64,000 nucleotides of DNA, from the NCBI GenBank assembly GCA_030142905.1, contig JASJOG010000273.1:308076-372075 (forward strand). The letters run 5' to 3'. A program made the translations under genes and the position numbers. Below the pieces are notes generated by a model. It did no database searches, was not told the DNA's origin, and worked only from the letters and a program-made list of their open reading frames with translations. This document shows positions 1-6,844 of this stretch, piece by piece. How positions within the stretch are numbered: the first letter of the stretch is position 1; each line of letters begins with the position of its first letter. The DNA is from Heliopora coerulea. Taxonomy: Eukaryota > Cnidaria > Anthozoa > Scleralcyonacea > Helioporidae.

Positions 1-1
1 A

Positions 2-418
2 GAAAATAAAGTAACAGCAGTTGAAAAAACCGTGAAAGTAAAAGACCCAAGAAAAGTAGAATTGGGAAAAAGATTAGCAAAAATTTCAAGAGAAGCAAAA
101 GAAAGAAAGGCAAGACAGCAAAGCGAAGTAGAAAATAAACAATCGCCCGAAGAAAACCGCGAAAGAGTCCGTTTTGCAAAAGAAATAACTGACTACATAG
201 ATTTTAGATATTTTATTGGCGGTGTGACGCTTGTTGCCACACTTGGAGGGTTATATTATTCATATAAAAAAGACAAAAGAGAAATCAAAGAAGAAAAAGA
301 CAGCCAAGCTTACAAGTTCATAAATAATGTAAAAGAAAAGAATAACGGTAGCACCTCTCAAGGTAGAGAAAAAAAACCTCAAAGCGGCCCACCAAGGTGT
401 TCTATTGAAAACCTGTAA
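2..418 (+). CDS. Virus-like element, lysine-rich single-TM protein (5' partial)
   Basis: The frame is open from base 2, so the gene starts outside the window. GTG at 32 is only an internal valine, and there is no ATG in the visible part. The product is strongly basic and helical (Lys/Arg/Glu/Gln) for about 65 residues, then has one hydrophobic segment (YFIGGVTLVATLGGLYYSY) followed by a Lys-rich stretch, then a Gly/Ser/Pro tail ending CSIENL. This is a tail- or mid-anchored membrane protein topology, as in minor virion proteins of small dsDNA viruses, but I do not recognise the family. It is the first of eight same-strand, intronless, AT-rich genes leading to a DNA polymerase. Its stop codon lies in the 5' arm of a perfect hairpin. 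Membrane topology is seen; a virion role is inferred. Confidence 0.6.
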   Translation, partial: ENKVTAVEKTVKVKDPRKVELGKRLAKISREAKERKARQQSEVENKQSPEENRERVRFAKEITDYIDFRYFIGGVTLVATLGGLYYSYKKDKREIKEEKDSQAYKFINNVKEKNNGSTSQGREKKPQSGPPRCSIENL

Positions 419-482
419 GGAAGCAAACCGTGATCGTCCAAAGGACTCAGAGACAGAGGCTCAAGCGGACCTTACAGGTTTT
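408..482 (+). terminator. Stop-codon-overlapping hairpin, possible 3'-end signal
   Basis: A 13-bp perfect stem (arms 408-420 and 470-482, AAAACCTGTAAGG and its complement) encloses about 49 nt that contain a second small stem-loop, GTCC-AAA-GGAC (436-446). The stop codon of the preceding gene (416-418) is inside the 5' arm, and the 3' arm runs into a T-run and AATAAA-like sequence. Hairpins at gene ends direct mRNA 3'-end formation in some large DNA viruses. That function is inferred here. Confidence 0.5.
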
Positions 483-501
483 TAATAAAAAAATTTTTTA
501 T

Positions 502-513
502 GTATATAAATAA
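502..513 (+). promoter_or_regulatory. TATA-like box abutting ATG
   Basis: GTATATAAATAA ends directly at the ATG of the 77-codon gene at 514. The same box precedes the ATGs at 1247, 1567, 1951 and 2356. The recurrent position points to a shared promoter with a very short leader. Confidence 0.5.
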
Positions 514-747
514 ATGACTGAAATGAATAGAAAAGAAGCTATGAATGAATTATATGATTCTACACTAATTACATTGGGTGCTGTGGGAATTGGAATGATA
601 ACAAGAAGAGTATTTAGTGATGGTTTGTCAACTCCGGCTAGTTTAGTGCCTACTTCAAAACTTACAGCAGCTGTAGGATTATCAACACTTGGAATTAAAT
701 ATGCTCAAGACAAAAAGTGGCTTCCTATGGATCCTTTCAAATCTTAG
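514..747 (+). CDS. Small hydrophobic membrane protein of the virus-like cluster
   Basis: This is a 77-codon frame starting at an ATG immediately after a TATA-like box. A short charged N-terminus is followed by two hydrophobic stretches, around residues 16-35 (TLITLGAVGIGMI) and 45-62 (LTAAVGLSTLGIKYA), separated by a Gly/Ser/Pro-rich linker. The C-terminus is charged. This suggests a two-pass or hairpin membrane protein. I do not recognise the family; a second ATG at residue 4 could also be the start. It sits between another single-TM protein gene and a coiled-coil membrane protein gene, so a structural (envelope or inner-membrane) role fits, but only as inference. Confidence 0.55.
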   Translation: MTEMNRKEAMNELYDSTLITLGAVGIGMITRRVFSDGLSTPASLVPTSKLTAAVGLSTLGIKYAQDKKWLPMDPFKS

Positions 748-791
748 AAAGCGAAAAAAGTGGGCAAAATAAAAAAATTAAAGAAAAATAA

Positions 792-1229
792 ATGGAAACA
801 GTAGTTGGTGGATTATTTAATGCAGTTGCTTTTGCAGGTGCTGGATTTTTATTTTCAAAATTAAATCATTCTGGATATGAAAAAGAGATAAAAAGACATA
901 ATGAAGCAATGGAAAAACTGAGCGAAGCAAAGGAAAAATGGTATGAAGAGCAAGTGAAAAGAAAAGAAGAAATTGAAAGATTAAGACAACAATTATCTGA
1001 TGCAAATGCAGATATAAATCGAACAAACACAGCATTAAAAACTCTTGTGCGTGTGAAAAGTTTAGAGAAAGAACGTGACAAATTGTCACGTGAGTACAGT
1101 GAATCTGCCGGAAATGAGCCAAAATTGGAAGATTATTATAAACCATCAGATCAAATGAAAGAATATCAAAATGTTGCTTTTTTTCTGGTTGGAATCTCAG
1201 GAGCCTACATAGTTTACAAATTTATATAA
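792..1229 (+). CDS. Coiled-coil protein with membrane segments at both ends
   Basis: This is a 145-codon frame. Residues about 4-22 (VGGLFNAVAFAGAGFLFSKL) are hydrophobic. Residues about 30-105 form a long charged coiled coil (KEIKRHNEAMEKLSEAKEKW, then ERLRQQLSDANADINRTN). A short linker with KLEDYYKPSDQMKEYQ leads into a C-terminal hydrophobic segment (VAFFLVGISGAYIVYKFI). The product would lie along a membrane or bridge one, with both ends anchored. From memory the overall pattern recurs in invertebrate sequences near the same polymerase type, which supports one shared element. The upstream region is A-rich, with no clear TATA box. Function unknown. Confidence 0.6.
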   Translation: METVVGGLFNAVAFAGAGFLFSKLNHSGYEKEIKRHNEAMEKLSEAKEKWYEEQVKRKEEIERLRQQLSDANADINRTNTALKTLVRVKSLEKERDKLSREYSESAGNEPKLEDYYKPSDQMKEYQNVAFFLVGISGAYIVYKFI

Positions 1230-1230
1230 C

Positions 1231-1246
1231 GGTATAAATAAAATAA
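1231..1246 (+). promoter_or_regulatory. TATA-like box abutting ATG
   Basis: GGTATAAATAAAATAA lies right before the ATG at 1247 and starts two bases after the preceding stop codon. It matches the boxes before the genes at 514, 1567, 1951 and 2356. Confidence 0.5.
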
Positions 1247-1522
1247 ATGAACATTTTTGAATTTATTTTAGATTACTTTAAAAACGGAAAAATTGATAAA
1301 AAATATAATAATTGGTTAAAAGATGAAAATGTTTATAATTTATTTAAAATTGCCATTAAATATTATAATTTTCCATTTGATTATTTAAATTTAAATGGTT
1401 TTAATTGTAATTGTATGGAAAACTTTAAAAATTTAATAAATTTGGAGATTAAATTATACAAGATTTACAAGATTCAGAAAAGAAAAATACCAACTTTTAA
1501 CTTATTTATTTTTGTTTTTTAA
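1247..1522 (+). CDS. Hypothetical protein of the virus-like cluster
   Basis: This is a 91-codon frame that is extremely AT-rich and rich in Asn, Lys, Ile, Phe and Tyr. There is a Cys pair (NCNC) near residue 55 and a hydrophobic C-terminus (TFNLFIFVF). No domain is recognised. Support for coding comes from its start directly at a TATA-like box, the tight spacing to both neighbours, and the same strand. Composition alone could produce a chance frame of this length, so confidence is moderate. Confidence 0.45.
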   Translation: MNIFEFILDYFKNGKIDKKYNNWLKDENVYNLFKIAIKYYNFPFDYLNLNGFNCNCMENFKNLINLEIKLYKIYKIQKRKIPTFNLFIFVF

Positions 1523-1551
1523 GAAAAAAAAATTTGTTCTTAAATAAAAAA

Positions 1552-1566
1552 TAATATATAATAAAA
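1552..1566 (+). promoter_or_regulatory. TATA-like box abutting ATG
   Basis: TAATATATAATAAAA lies directly before the ATG at 1567. About 30 bases upstream is a TTTAAGAAAAA tract; similar A-tracts (TTTTAAGGAAAAA, TTTAAAGAAAAAA) precede the boxes at 1932 and 2341, which suggests a two-part promoter. Confidence 0.5.
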
Positions 1567-1908
1567 ATGAACAATCAAAGTCATTATACTATTAAACAAT
1601 TGAGAGATATTGCAAAAGAAAAAAAAATAAAATATTATAAAACTTACAAAAAAAATGAGCTTGAAAAAATACTGGGTTTGGAAATTAGTAAACCTAATGA
1701 AAAGTTTGAAAAATATTGCAGAGAAAAAATGAAAAAACCAACACCAATAATTATTATAGACAAAGAAACAGGAGAAATTTTCAATTTTAAAAGTCTTTAT
1801 TCTTCCGCAAAAAATTTTAACCTAAATGCAGAAAGCATCAAGTACAGAATTAAAGCAAAAAAAGATTTGAAAATTAATGGTCAAACATTTTTGGTTTTTG
1901 TTGAATAA
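1567..1908 (+). CDS. SAP-like plus NUMOD1-like DNA-binding protein
   Basis: 113 codons. Residues about 7-37 (YTIKQLRDIAKEKKIKYYK, then KNELEKIL) match a SAP/Rho-N style helix-extended-helix fold: a T-x-x-x-L-x-x-x-A-x-x-x-x-I start and a K-x-E-L-x-x-x-L end. Residues about 61-113 contain DKETGEIFNFKSLYSSAKNF followed by a second helix-turn-helix-like stretch and NGQTFLVF, the pattern of NUMOD1 modules. These bind DNA beside homing-endonuclease domains and occur as free proteins in viruses and phages. No nuclease domain is present. A role in DNA binding or regulation of the element is inferred. The start is the ATG at the TATA-like box. Confidence 0.6.
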   Translation: MNNQSHYTIKQLRDIAKEKKIKYYKTYKKNELEKILGLEISKPNEKFEKYCREKMKKPTPIIIIDKETGEIFNFKSLYSSAKNFNLNAESIKYRIKAKKDLKINGQTFLVFVE

Positions 1909-1931
1909 ACATTTTGCTTTTAAGGAAAAAT

Positions 1932-1950
1932 TTGTATATAATAAAAAACA
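1932..1950 (+). promoter_or_regulatory. TATA-like box abutting ATG
   Basis: TTGTATATAATAAAAAACA precedes the ATG at 1951. A TTTTAAGGAAAAA tract lies just upstream, as at the neighbouring genes. Confidence 0.5.
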
Positions 1951-2253
1951 ATGAATCAAATAGTCTCAGAAAAAGTTGTTGAAATATTTTTAAAACCAGA
2001 AAATTATGAAAATTATGATAAAGACCATTTATATTATATTTTTACTGAAGAAATTGCTAAAATTACTGGTGAAGGAGAATTATTACCACATCATGAATTT
2101 ACAATAAATTATGATGAAAAATTTTGTATTTTTAGTGATTTTGAAATTGATTATGAAACCGAAGAAAAAATTTATACAAATTATAAAATTATTTTGAAGC
2201 CAAGACCAAAAAGATTAAATTTATTAATTAATATTTTTATATTTAATTATTGA
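1951..2253 (+). CDS. Acidic hypothetical protein of the virus-like cluster
   Basis: 100 codons. The N-terminal 75 residues are acidic with many Tyr/Glu/Asp residues (KPENYENYDKDHLYYIFTEE, then DFEIDYETEEKIYTNY). The C-terminus is basic (KPRPKRLN) and then hydrophobic (LLINIFIFNY). There is no known domain, and the acidic-then-basic layout does not settle a function. Support comes from the ATG placed at a TATA-like box, and from a perfect hairpin about 20 bases after the stop. Confidence 0.5.
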   Translation: MNQIVSEKVVEIFLKPENYENYDKDHLYYIFTEEIAKITGEGELLPHHEFTINYDEKFCIFSDFEIDYETEEKIYTNYKIILKPRPKRLNLLINIFIFNY

Positions 2254-2272
2254 AGACCTTTGGTGTGTGGTT

Positions 2273-2302
2273 AAGAATAAAAATCAGATGATTTTTATTC
2301 TT
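2273..2302 (+). terminator. Perfect 14-bp hairpin, likely transcript 3'-end signal
   Basis: AAGAATAAAAATCA (2273-2286) and its exact complement (2289-2302) form a 14-bp stem with a 2-base spacer, followed by a T-run. It lies 20 bases after the stop of the preceding gene and 40 bases before the next promoter-like box. This is where a terminator or polyadenylation hairpin would be expected in a virus with compact genes. Confidence 0.55.
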
Positions 2303-2340
2303 TTTTTTTTTTCATCATATTGCATTTAAAGAAAAAATAA

Positions 2341-2355
2341 ACATATAAATAAAGA
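2341..2355 (+). promoter_or_regulatory. TATA-like box abutting ATG
   Basis: ACATATAAATAAAGA precedes the ATG at 2356, with TTTAAAGAAAAAA just upstream. This is the same two-part arrangement as for the genes at 1567 and 1951. Confidence 0.5.
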
Positions 2356-2838
2356 ATGAATACAACAAAAAATTTATTGGACACAGATGTCCCTAATATT
2401 AATACACCTTTATTAAAACCAAAAAATGTTTATAAAAGGGGTAATCTACTTGATACACCGAATCCTGGTTATGATTTTAAAACCATATTGGAGCCAACAA
2501 AATATGTTTCAAAAATTAAAAGTTTGATTGAAAGTTCTAAAGAAAAAGCAAATAATTTATTTAACAAGTCTAAAGAAGAAGTACTTAATTTATTTGATAA
2601 ATATAGAAATAATGTAAACAAAGGAACAGAAAAAATAACAAATTGGTATAATCATTTAAAAGAAAATGTTCTAAATATATTTAACAAAATATCGAGCGAA
2701 GCTCTCAGAACCTCAGGTTCACAGGAAAAACCGCAAATGGTTGAACCAAAGTTTAAATTGGATAAAGAAGCTTTGAAAGTAAAAAAAGATATGAAATGGA
2801 TTTGGAAGAAGCCGGATTATCTTTATATGACCCTTTGA
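2356..2838 (+). CDS. Helical hypothetical protein overlapping the polymerase gene
   Basis: 160 codons. The N-terminus is Asn/Pro/Leu-rich (residues 1-50). It is followed by three similar amphipathic helical segments (KEKANNLFNKSKEEVLNLFD, TEKITNWYNHLKENVLNIFN, and a shorter one) that look like an internal repeat with a LFNK-x-(6-8)-LNLF rhythm. The C-terminus is Lys-rich. No family is recognised. The last 43 bases overlap the start of the polymerase gene in another frame, implying translation from one transcript or tight packing. The ATG follows a TATA-like box. It could be a scaffold or protein-primer candidate, but nothing seen proves this. Confidence 0.55.
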   Translation: MNTTKNLLDTDVPNINTPLLKPKNVYKRGNLLDTPNPGYDFKTILEPTKYVSKIKSLIESSKEKANNLFNKSKEEVLNLFDKYRNNVNKGTEKITNWYNHLKENVLNIFNKISSEALRTSGSQEKPQMVEPKFKLDKEALKVKKDMKWIWKKPDYLYMTL

Positions 2839-5800
2839 GCCTGTTGGAAAAAATAAAACCATTGGTAATAAAAAAATTTAAAAAATATCCAAGTACAAAA
2901 CAACAAATAACTCTTGTATGTTTATTGAAAAAAGCAAATCCAGCAACTGGAGAAGAAACTACAGATAAAGTACATTTTCATAGTTATTATGAAGAAATTT
3001 TTGATGGAAACAATTTTGATGAAATATATGAAAAAATGAAAGATAAAATTATTCAAAGTTTTGAAGAATATTTAAGAAATTCAAGTTTATGGAAGTTTTA
3101 TAAAAGTTTAAAAATAATTCTTAATATTAATAAAATTAAACGATTACTTGCATTATCTTATATTCCTACTCCAAAATTTTTAAAGAATAAAAATGCAATT
3201 ATTAATCCACAAAATGATGACCAAAAATGTTTATTGTGGTGTGTTGCAATAAGTGAACTTTTGAAAACTAATCCTAATTTGAAAAATCCTGGAAGAATTA
3301 CAAAAATTTTAAAAAAGAAAGCTGAGAGTTTTAATACAAAAGGTATGGAATTCCCGTGTGGATTTACAGATATTGATAAATTTGAAAAAAATAATAACAT
3401 TGCAATTAATTTATTTGGATATAATGAAGAAAAAAGGTTTGGAAATAAAAAGCACAAAATTTTTCCTTTGAGGGTGAGTAAATTAGACTTGGAACAAATT
3501 AACACACATGTGGATACACATGAGGACACGCATGTGAACACACATGTGAATACACATGTGAATACACATGTGAACATATTGTTAATAACTAATGAAAATG
3601 GTGATAAACATTATTGTTTAATTAAAAATATCAGCAGATTATTTTCAAACCAAGTCAATAAAAGCAAAGAAAAAATACATATTTGTAATTATTGTTTACA
3701 AAATTTTAGAAATGAAAAAACTCTTAAAAATCATTTGGAATATTGTTCAAAATATAAATGTGGAAAAACTGTTTATCCTAATAAAGGAGAAAAATTAAAG
3801 TTTAAAAATTATGAAAAAATGCACAATGTTCCATTTGTAATTTATGCAGATTTTGAATGCAATTTAAAATATGAGGATAAAAATATTGGTGATAATACAA
3901 AACAATTTCAAAAACATGAACCGTCTGGATATTGTTATTTGATAAAATGTTTTGATGATAATTTATTTAAACCAAAATTAGTAATACACAGTAAAAAGGA
4001 CAATTCTGATGAAGACGTTTCTTTAAAATTTGTAGAAAGTTTAGAAAATAATATTAAAAAAATACATGAGCAATTTAAATTTCAAAAAAAGATAATATTA
4101 AGAGAAAAGGATAAAAAAGATTTTGAAAAAGCTAAGAAATGTTGTGCATGTGATAAAAAATTTGAAAAAGATGATAAAGTTAAAGACCATTGCCATTATA
4201 CTGGAAAATATATAGGTGCTGCTTGTATTAGTTGTAATTCAAAAATGAAAAAACCTAAATTTGTTCCAGTTATATTTCATAATTTACAAAATTATGATAG
4301 TCATTTGTTTATAAAAAATCTAGGTGTTTCAGAAGGTGAAATTAATTGTATACCCAACACTGAGGAGAAATATATTTCATTCACAAAAGAGATAATTGTT
4401 GATAAATTTGAATCTAAAAAAATAATTACAGAAAAACAATTTCAAAGTAAATGTAAAGAAAACATTATTGAATATGAAGAATTTAATAATGAAAAAGGTG
4501 AAATAGAGTATAAAATCAAAGAAATGATTTATATTAAAAAACAAATTAGATTTATTGACAGTTTTAAGTTTACGCAAAGTGGTTTAGGAAACTTGGTTAA
4601 AAATTTAGATAAAAATGAACTAAATATTATGAAAAAATTTTATGGTGAAGCTGAAGAAAGAGAATTATTAACTAGAAAAGGTGTGTTTCCATATGATTGG
4701 TTTGATAATATTGAAAAATTAAAAGAAGTAAAATTACCTGATATTAAGGAATTTTATTCAAAATTAAATGATGAAAATATAAGCAAAGCAGATTATGAAC
4801 ATGCGCAAAATGTTTGGGAAAAATTTAATATTAAAAATATGAAAGAATATCATGACTTATATTTGAAAACTGATGTGATACTTTTGACAGATGTTTTTGA
4901 AAATTTTAGAAAAGTTTGTAAAGAAAATTATAAATTAGACCCCGCTTGGTATTATACTTCTCCAGGGCTTGCTTGGGATGCAATGTTAAAAATGACTGGA
5001 GTTGAATTGGACTTATTATCCGATCCACAAATGTACCTTAAGATTGAAAATGGAATTAGAGGGGGAATTTCCACTATTACAAAGAGATATGCAGAAGCTA
5101 ATAATCCTTATATGGGCTCAAAGTATAATCCTGAAGAATATAATGTATATCTTGCTTATTTAGACGCGAATAATTTATACGGATGGGCTATGAGTAAAAA
5201 ACTTCCTGTGAGAGATTTTAAACGGATGAATGAAAGAGAATTACAAAATTGGGAAAAATTTCCTTGTATATTAGAAGTTGACTTGGAATACCCTGAAGAG
5301 CTGCATGATTTACATAATGAATACCCGCTAGCACCAGAAAGATTAAAAGTTGACACCTGCGGAGCAGGAGGTGTTGAAAAATTAATTCCAAATTTGAATA
5401 ATAAAGAAAAATATGTTTTACATAGTGAAAACTTGAAATTATATGAAAAATTAGGATTAAAAATTAGTGGAATTTATAAAGGTATTAAATTTTATGAAGA
5501 AGATTTTATGAAAAAATATATTGATTTAAACACAAAACTGAGAACAGATGCAAAAAATGAATTTGAAAAAGACTTTTTCAAACTTATGAATAATTCTGTG
5601 TTTGGAAAAACTATGGAGAATGTTAGAAACAGAGTTGATATACAATTAGTTAACAGAGAAGAAAAAGCATTAAAATTGTTTTCAAAAACTAATTTTAACA
5701 AAAGAACAATATTTTCTGAAAATTTAATTGCTGTGCATATGCATAAGAAAAAAATTAAGCTAGATAAACCTATATATCTAGGAATGAGCATATTGGATCT

Positions 5801-6413
5801 GAGTAAGACTTTAATGTATGATTTTCATTACAATTATATTAAATTAAAATATGGTGAAAATGCGCGGTTGTTATTTACAGATACTGACAGTTTAATGTAT
5901 GAAATTAAAACTGAAGATTTTTATAAAGATATAACCCCAGATGTTGAAAAAATGTTTGACACAAGTAATTATCCAAAAGAACATGAAAGCAGAATTAAAA
6001 CCGGTTTAAACAAAAAAGTAATTGGAATGATGAAAGATGAGTGCGGTGGTAAACAAATAGAAGAATTTGTAGGGCTGAGAGCAAAATTATATTCTTATAA
6101 AATAGATGAAAAAGACAACGCACCAAAGGTGTCAAAAAGATGTAAAGGTGTTAAGAAAAATGTTATTGAAAAAAATATAACATTTCAAAATTATAAAGAT
6201 TGCTTATTTACTGAAGAAGAACAAATTAGAAAAATGAATTTAATAAGACACCGAAATCATGAATTGTATACTGAGAGTGTTGAAAAAATTGCATTGTCAG
6301 CAAAAGATGATAAAAGAATAATACTTGAAAATAAAATAGATACATTGGCATATGGTCATTACATGAATGAAATGATTGACACTTATGAGAATATATTTGG
6401 ATTTAAACCGTAA
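2796..6413 (+). CDS. polB: Protein-primed-type family B DNA polymerase with embedded endonuclease VII-like domain
   Basis: Intact 1205-codon frame. Residues 140-275 form a conserved-looking domain with a QKCLLWC cysteine (C145) and HYCLIKN histidine (H272), possibly a papain-like fold. A C2HC zinc finger follows (C297, C300, H313, C317). 3'-5' exonuclease motifs: Exo I YADFE (D352/E354), Exo II NYDSH (D501), Exo III YLKTD (D693). Between Exo I and II is an insert CCACDKKF...DHCHYTGKY...CISC (residues 449-478), typical of recombination endonuclease VII. Polymerase motifs: A LDANNLYG (D790), B KLMNNSVFGK (K929), C FTDTDS (D1029/D1031). All catalytic residues are present, so it could be active. 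This polymerase type is found in Polinton/adintovirus-like elements and linear plasmids; it replicates linear DNA, usually from a terminal protein. ATG 2796 is the first in frame. A six-unit 12-bp repeat lies inside. Confidence 0.9.
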   Translation: MDLEEAGLSLYDPLSLLEKIKPLVIKKFKKYPSTKQQITLVCLLKKANPATGEETTDKVHFHSYYEEIFDGNNFDEIYEKMKDKIIQSFEEYLRNSSLWKFYKSLKIILNINKIKRLLALSYIPTPKFLKNKNAIINPQNDDQKCLLWCVAISELLKTNPNLKNPGRITKILKKKAESFNTKGMEFPCGFTDIDKFEKNNNIAINLFGYNEEKRFGNKKHKIFPLRVSKLDLEQINTHVDTHEDTHVNTHVNTHVNTHVNILLITNENGDKHYCLIKNISRLFSNQVNKSKEKIHICNYCLQNFRNEKTLKNHLEYCSKYKCGKTVYPNKGEKLKFKNYEKMHNVPFVIYADFECNLKYEDKNIGDNTKQFQKHEPSGYCYLIKCFDDNLFKPKLVIHSKKDNSDEDVSLKFVESLENNIKKIHEQFKFQKKIILREKDKKDFEKAKKCCACDKKFEKDDKVKDHCHYTGKYIGAACISCNSKMKKPKFVPVIFHNLQNYDSHLFIKNLGVSEGEINCIPNTEEKYISFTKEIIVDKFESKKIITEKQFQSKCKENIIEYEEFNNEKGEIEYKIKEMIYIKKQIRFIDSFKFTQSGLGNLVKNLDKNELNIMKKFYGEAEERELLTRKGVFPYDWFDNIEKLKEVKLPDIKEFYSKLNDENISKADYEHAQNVWEKFNIKNMKEYHDLYLKTDVILLTDVFENFRKVCKENYKLDPAWYYTSPGLAWDAMLKMTGVELDLLSDPQMYLKIENGIRGGISTITKRYAEANNPYMGSKYNPEEYNVYLAYLDANNLYGWAMSKKLPVRDFKRMNERELQNWEKFPCILEVDLEYPEELHDLHNEYPLAPERLKVDTCGAGGVEKLIPNLNNKEKYVLHSENLKLYEKLGLKISGIYKGIKFYEEDFMKKYIDLNTKLRTDAKNEFEKDFFKLMNNSVFGKTMENVRNRVDIQLVNREEKALKLFSKTNFNKRTIFSENLIAVHMHKKKIKLDKPIYLGMSILDLSKTLMYDFHYNYIKLKYGENARLLFTDTDSLMYEIKTEDFYKDITPDVEKMFDTSNYPKEHESRIKTGLNKKVIGMMKDECGGKQIEEFVGLRAKLYSYKIDEKDNAPKVSKRCKGVKKNVIEKNITFQNYKDCLFTEEEQIRKMNLIRHRNHELYTESVEKIALSAKDDKRIILENKIDTLAYGHYMNEMIDTYENIFGFKP
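3501..3572 (+). repeat. In-frame 12-bp repeat encoding a THVN-type tetrapeptide
   Basis: Six tandem units of about AACACACATGTG encode THVD, THED, THVN, THVN, THVN, THVN at polymerase residues 236-259, just before the strand leading to H272. The unit keeps frame, so copy-number change would not break the gene. Confidence 0.85.
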
Positions 6414-6495
6414 AATACTTTATCAGCTAGGTTGTTTCCTTAAAATTCTGTCAAAAAAGGTAATTCCCCCGCCAGTCGTTGAGGGGTTTTCCCCA

Positions 6496-6630
6496 CATTC
6501 CATACATTCCATACATGCTCAATCTCCCTAACAACGGAGCAAACCGAAAATAGTTTTTTTGTTGACATCGAGTTAGGCTGGTTGTTAGGGAGATTAGGCA
6601 TGTATGCAATGTTTGGAATGTTTGGAATGT
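6496..6630. repeat. Imperfect inverted repeat after the polymerase gene
   Basis: The left arm at 6496-6534 (CATTCCATACATTCC...AATCTCCCTAACAA) pairs with the right arm at 6582-6630, leaving about 47 bases between. Each arm also has short direct repeats (ATTCCATAC twice, TTTGGAATG twice). It begins about 80 bases after the polymerase stop, where base composition changes. It may be part of the terminal region of the virus-like element, or a separate foldback. Confidence 0.7.
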
Positions 6631-6638
6631 TAAGGTTA

Positions 6639-6828
6639 TTCCCCCAAGACACTTTGAAAAATTTTGACCCGTTTTTTAAAATGTGTTGAAATTCTTCGTA
6701 ACGTAATTAAATTCATGAAAGCGACCGGAAGTTAAGTAAGTGAAACCGAAAGTGACGCCGTTAGGAAAAAGGGTTTTCCCCCACGACACTTTGAAAAATT
6801 TTGACCAAATTTGAAAATGTGTTGAAAA
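6639..6828. repeat. Pair of ~53-bp direct repeats
   Basis: Copies at 6639-6691 and 6776-6828 share TTCCCCC(A)-GACACTTTGAAAAATTTTGACC and end in AAAATGTGTTGAAA. About 85 bases separate them. Both open with a C-run preceded by T or TTTT; GGGGTTTTCCCC also occurs at 6483. They may be iterated terminal sequence of the preceding element. Confidence 0.75.
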
Positions 6829-6844
6829 AGGAGTGACAGAATCC

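Noticed and set aside
3158..3577. 139-codon minus-strand frame within the polymerase gene
   Set aside because: Antisense to the conserved polymerase N-terminal domain; its repeats are the complement of the THVN units.
1..6413. Bacterial or phage contamination
   Set aside because: The polymerase type, the hairpin/TATA layout and direct continuity with animal LINE sequence at 6845 fit an integrated eukaryotic element better; a mis-assembly cannot be fully excluded without reads.
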